A stretch of DNA of 16,825 nucleotides. Origin: Leptolyngbya sp. SIO4C5 (GTDB lineage Bacteria; Cyanobacteriota; Cyanobacteriia; Phormidesmidales; Phormidesmidaceae). Location: NCBI GenBank assembly GCA_010671965.1, contig JAAHIC010000018.1, positions 1-16,825 on the forward strand. Reading direction: 5' to 3'. The notes below the pieces were generated by a model, which had not been told where the DNA came from, did no database searches, and worked only from the letters and a program-made list of their open reading frames with translations. Both the position numbers and the translations under genes were made by a program. Below, in pieces: positions 14,621 through 16,825 of the stretch. How positions within the stretch are numbered: position 1 is the stretch's first letter; the number at the start of each line of letters is the position of its first letter.

Positions 14621-16825
14621 TCAAGCGCCAGAACGGGATTCTTCCAGATACTGCTGCACCTGATCTGGCGATAGAGTTTTGACATCTTCTAGCAACGCCG
14701 CGATCGCCTGCTCGTCCGACTGGGGCTGCTCTTGGTCAATTACCTGTGCCAGTCCTGCCACCGTTGGCGCGTCGAACAGAATGCTCTTCAAGGGCAGCTC
14801 CACGGCAAACTGCTGCCGCAGGCGGGAAACCACCTGAATTGCCAGCAGGGAATGGCCCCCTAGCTCAAAAAAATTGTCGTGAATGCTAACGGCTTCGATA
14901 CCCAGCAGGTCTTGCCAGATAGACGCGATCGCTTGCTGAATTTCGGTTTCAGGCGCAACGTAGTCTTTTTGAGACTGAGCTGCCTGTATGGGAGATGAGG
15001 GAGGCTGTCCGGTCTGAGGACGAGCCGACTGCGTCAGGCGCGATGACAACATGCCGGTTGAAACCACAATTTGGCCCGCCGTTGGCAGAGCTAAAACCCG
15101 CTCAATCGCTGCCCAGACTTCTGCAGGGGTCATTGAAAGTTCCAGCGCCGCGTCAACAGGCTGGGCTGAGGGCGACAGCGTCTCCGTTTGGCGAGCCTGC
15201 CGGTTCACGCTAAACCAGGGTGTCTGACCGCTACGGTTGCGATCGCTGACCACGGCATCAAGATAGGCATAGCTCGCCGTATAGGCCGCCAATCCCACGC
15301 CGCCCAGGACGCAGGCTAGAGAAGACTGCACCAAGCAAAAATCCAGCGGGCGATCGCCGAGGGCGGCCTCTAAAACCTCAAGTCCCTGTCTTCTCGCCTG
15401 GAAGGCGGCCTTACAGTTGGTTTGATCCAGGTCGGCGATCGCCTGAGTTGCCTGAGTGGCATCGATCGCGGGGGTGTAGAATACGCCCTGCAGGTCCCCG
15501 AACTGCTGTTCAGCCTGAGCGATCGCCCGTTGCAGTTGGACTACATCGGTTGTATCGGCCTCTAGCAGGCAGACCTCAGCCTCCGAGTCTTCTAGGACTC
15601 GCCACTGAAGAATGCGCTGACTGAGCAGATCTTCATTACCATGCTGATCTAGCCACGGCTGCCACTGCTCGCGGGCAGGTAGACCACTCTCGCCTGCTAG
15701 CAATACCTTGGCCTGCCAGGTCTCGGCCAGCAACTGGGCCAACGAAAAGCCCAATCCTGCCGCCAAATCGCCAGCAATCAGATAAACGCCGCCTCGCCGC
15801 AGGCGCGATGTCGCAGACGTTGACGGCAACGGCAGCGGTTCAAAGCTCTGAAGCCAGCGGTGGCCGTTGCGATAGGCGACAATCTCGGAAGCTGCCTGCT
15901 TCAACTCTGCCTGCAGCGCGGTTGAGAGCCACTGCCTCTGACTCGACTGCGGCGGTATCTCTATGTCAATAAGCTGACAGGTCAGGTGCGGATACTCTTG
16001 CGGAATTACTCTATAGGCTCCCAGCAGCGTCGCCTGAGCGGGAGTCAGCATCTCAGCACCAGTCACGTCATAAAGACGCCGGGTGAGCACGCTCAGATGC
16101 CGGGGTTCCGGGTCAACCTGAGCCAGCGCCTGGGCCAGGTGAATTAAGCTGTAGAATCCGTGAGTTTGAACTGTTTCAAAGGTGGTATCTGTCTCTAGAC
16201 TCCAGCAGTGGACAATCCGCTGCGGCAGCGACATCTGAGTTTGCAATGCATGCAATAGCGTTAAGTAGTCCTCTGGCTGGTGGGGATTGAGGCAGTAGTG
16301 GCGATCGCTAAGCTGCTCAAACTGTCGGCCTGAAGAGACCGTAATCACCGTCTGTTCGCTTTGCTCAAGCTGATGCGCTAGCTGAGACCCGACGCCGCCA
16401 GAATCGGTAAATAAAAGCCAGCGGGTTGATGCCGGTGCGATTGCACTAGCGTCTGCTATCAGCGGTCGCCGCTGCCAGGTGGGCAGATAGAACCAGTCAG
16501 CTATATCCGACTGTCGTTGAACGGCGGCGGTCGCTGCTGGCAACTGCGGAGCTTGCGACGGCTCAATCCAGTAGCGCTGGCGCTCAAACGGATAGGTGGG
16601 TAATGGCAACCGCTGGCGCTGCTCCTGGGCGTAGAAGCCTGACCAGTCAATCGTCACGCCCGCCAGCCACAGTTGACCCAGCGTTTGTAGTACATACTCA
16701 CCGTCAGACACCACCTGCTGCGGATGACGCACCGTCCGCAAACAAAGCTGCTCTCTGACCTGCTGCTTCGCCAGCGTTGTCAGTGTTCGTCCCGGCCCTA
16801 CCTCCAGCAAAATCCGACTTGACTC
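14621..16825 (-). CDS. Type I modular PKS, C-terminal part: AT end, degenerate KR, ACP (runs off right edge)
   Basis: The last 734 residues of a PKS whose KS and AT catalytic parts lie beyond the window. The frame stays open to base 16825, reading ESSRILLEVGPGRTL, the usual close of an AT domain; the TTG at 16810 is internal. The linker has TYPFERQRYW at about residues 77-86. The KR fold follows, but its cofactor motif is broken (AGDLAAGLG at 351-359 in place of TGGLGGLG), the catalytic Lys is Arg478 and the catalytic Asn is Tyr519; Ser502 and Tyr515 remain. HAAG is replaced by YTPA. The ACP is intact, with Ser659 in ELGGHSL. The tail is acidic and helical (LLEDVKTLSPDQV), unlike the basic tails of the NRPS and the following PKS. 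It stops 26 bases before the monooxygenase ATG. The expected output is an unreduced beta-keto thioester. Confidence 0.93.
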   Translation of the reverse strand, partial: ESSRILLEVGPGRTLTTLAKQQVREQLCLRTVRHPQQVVSDGEYVLQTLGQLWLAGVTIDWSGFYAQEQRQRLPLPTYPFERQRYWIEPSQAPQLPAATAAVQRQSDIADWFYLPTWQRRPLIADASAIAPASTRWLLFTDSGGVGSQLAHQLEQSEQTVITVSSGRQFEQLSDRHYCLNPHQPEDYLTLLHALQTQMSLPQRIVHCWSLETDTTFETVQTHGFYSLIHLAQALAQVDPEPRHLSVLTRRLYDVTGAEMLTPAQATLLGAYRVIPQEYPHLTCQLIDIEIPPQSSQRQWLSTALQAELKQAASEIVAYRNGHRWLQSFEPLPLPSTSATSRLRRGGVYLIAGDLAAGLGFSLAQLLAETWQAKVLLAGESGLPAREQWQPWLDQHGNEDLLSQRILQWRVLEDSEAEVCLLEADTTDVVQLQRAIAQAEQQFGDLQGVFYTPAIDATQATQAIADLDQTNCKAAFQARRQGLEVLEAALGDRPLDFCLVQSSLACVLGGVGLAAYTASYAYLDAVVSDRNRSGQTPWFSVNRQARQTETLSPSAQPVDAALELSMTPAEVWAAIERVLALPTAGQIVVSTGMLSSRLTQSARPQTGQPPSSPIQAAQSQKDYVAPETEIQQAIASIWQDLLGIEAVSIHDNFFELGGHSLLAIQVVSRLRQQFAVELPLKSILFDAPTVAGLAQVIDQEQPQSDEQAIAALLEDVKTLSPDQVQQYLEESRSGA
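15101..15808 (-). other. Degenerate, probably inactive KR domain
   Basis: Approximately residues 340-575 of the visible right-hand PKS. Spacing matches the two intact KRs in the window exactly (478 to 502 is 24, 502 to 515 is 13), so the alignment is secure. Relative to them: an extra residue and lost glycines in the NADPH loop, Lys to Arg, Asn to Tyr, and HAAG to YTPA. The frame is open and the C-terminal KR segment (MTPAEVWAAIERVL) is kept, so the fold has been maintained while the chemistry has probably gone. Confidence 0.85.
16568..16597 (+). repeat. 30-base perfect repeat, copy 2 of 2 (post-AT linker)
   Basis: Partner of 7442-7471, in the same orientation and at the same place in the PKS module. 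Identical synonymous codons over ten residues suggest recent module copying or gene conversion. Confidence 0.85.

Larger units (their letters stand above)
951..16310. repeat. HIP1 octamers (GCGATCGC) dispersed through the cluster
   Basis: About 38 copies counted by eye, for example near 953, 1171, 4682, 6812, 9281, 11962, 13404, 14700, 15433 and 16302. They are spread through coding sequence of every gene at similar density. HIP1 is a palindrome over-represented in many cyanobacterial genomes. Its even presence suggests the cluster has long been in a cyanobacterial host rather than being a recent import from another phylum. Confidence 0.85.

Noticed and set aside
14595..14624. TTG start at 14624 for the monooxygenase, overlapping the PKS stop
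   Set aside because: The ATG at 14594 has AAGGA at the right distance and begins exactly where the family's conserved N-terminus starts; the ten extra residues look like leader.
951..16310. Dispersed GCGATCGC octamers as a CRISPR or other array
   Set aside because: Spacing is irregular and they lie inside coding sequence; this is the normal cyanobacterial HIP1 pattern.
16808..16810. TTG at 16810 as the start of the right-hand PKS
   Set aside because: The frame continues upstream to the window edge with AT-domain sequence (ESSRIL before LEVGPGRTL), so this codon is an internal leucine and the gene is cut by the window.
1..16825. Thioesterase, reductase release domain, aminotransferase, ER or C-methyltransferase
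   Set aside because: I looked for these between and after the recognised domains and saw no motif; chain release must lie left of the window or elsewhere.

Overview
The window looks like a piece of a cyanobacterial chromosome. The octamer GCGATCGC (HIP1) occurs about 38 times by eye, roughly once per 440 bases, a density typical of cyanobacteria. The proteins also read like cyanobacterial secondary-metabolite enzymes. All real genes lie on the minus strand, so transcription runs from high to low coordinates. No stretch over 100 bases lacks a gene, and I saw no tRNA, rRNA, transposon, CRISPR array or convincing terminator.

The content is one hybrid modular polyketide synthase / non-ribosomal peptide synthetase (PKS/NRPS) cluster, cut at both ends. 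In transcription order: (1) the C-terminal part of a PKS (end of AT, a ruined KR, ACP), open at the right edge; (2) a stand-alone luciferase-like flavin monooxygenase of the natural-product type; (3) a single-module NRPS, C-A-PCP, whose A-domain specificity residues match the serine code with one change; (4) a complete PKS module KS-AT-KR-ACP; (5) a large PKS, KS-AT-KR-DH-ACP, open at the left edge. Gaps between genes are 26, 6, 52 and 82 bases, so the set is probably one operon.

As a colinear line: the first PKS delivers a chain whose beta-keto group is probably not reduced. The monooxygenase may oxidise near it. The NRPS adds serine. The next PKS adds malonate and reduces it, giving a statine-like beta-hydroxy-gamma-amino unit made from serine. 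The last PKS adds malonate and probably reduces and dehydrates it to an enoyl unit. Chain start and release lie outside the window, and I do not recognise the product.

The most unusual feature is in the last PKS. Its dehydratase follows the ketoreductase core and appears inserted into the ketoreductase, because a recognisable KR C-terminal segment reappears after the DH. The second is the first PKS's ketoreductase, which has lost its cofactor motif and two catalytic residues and sits directly upstream of the monooxygenase gene.
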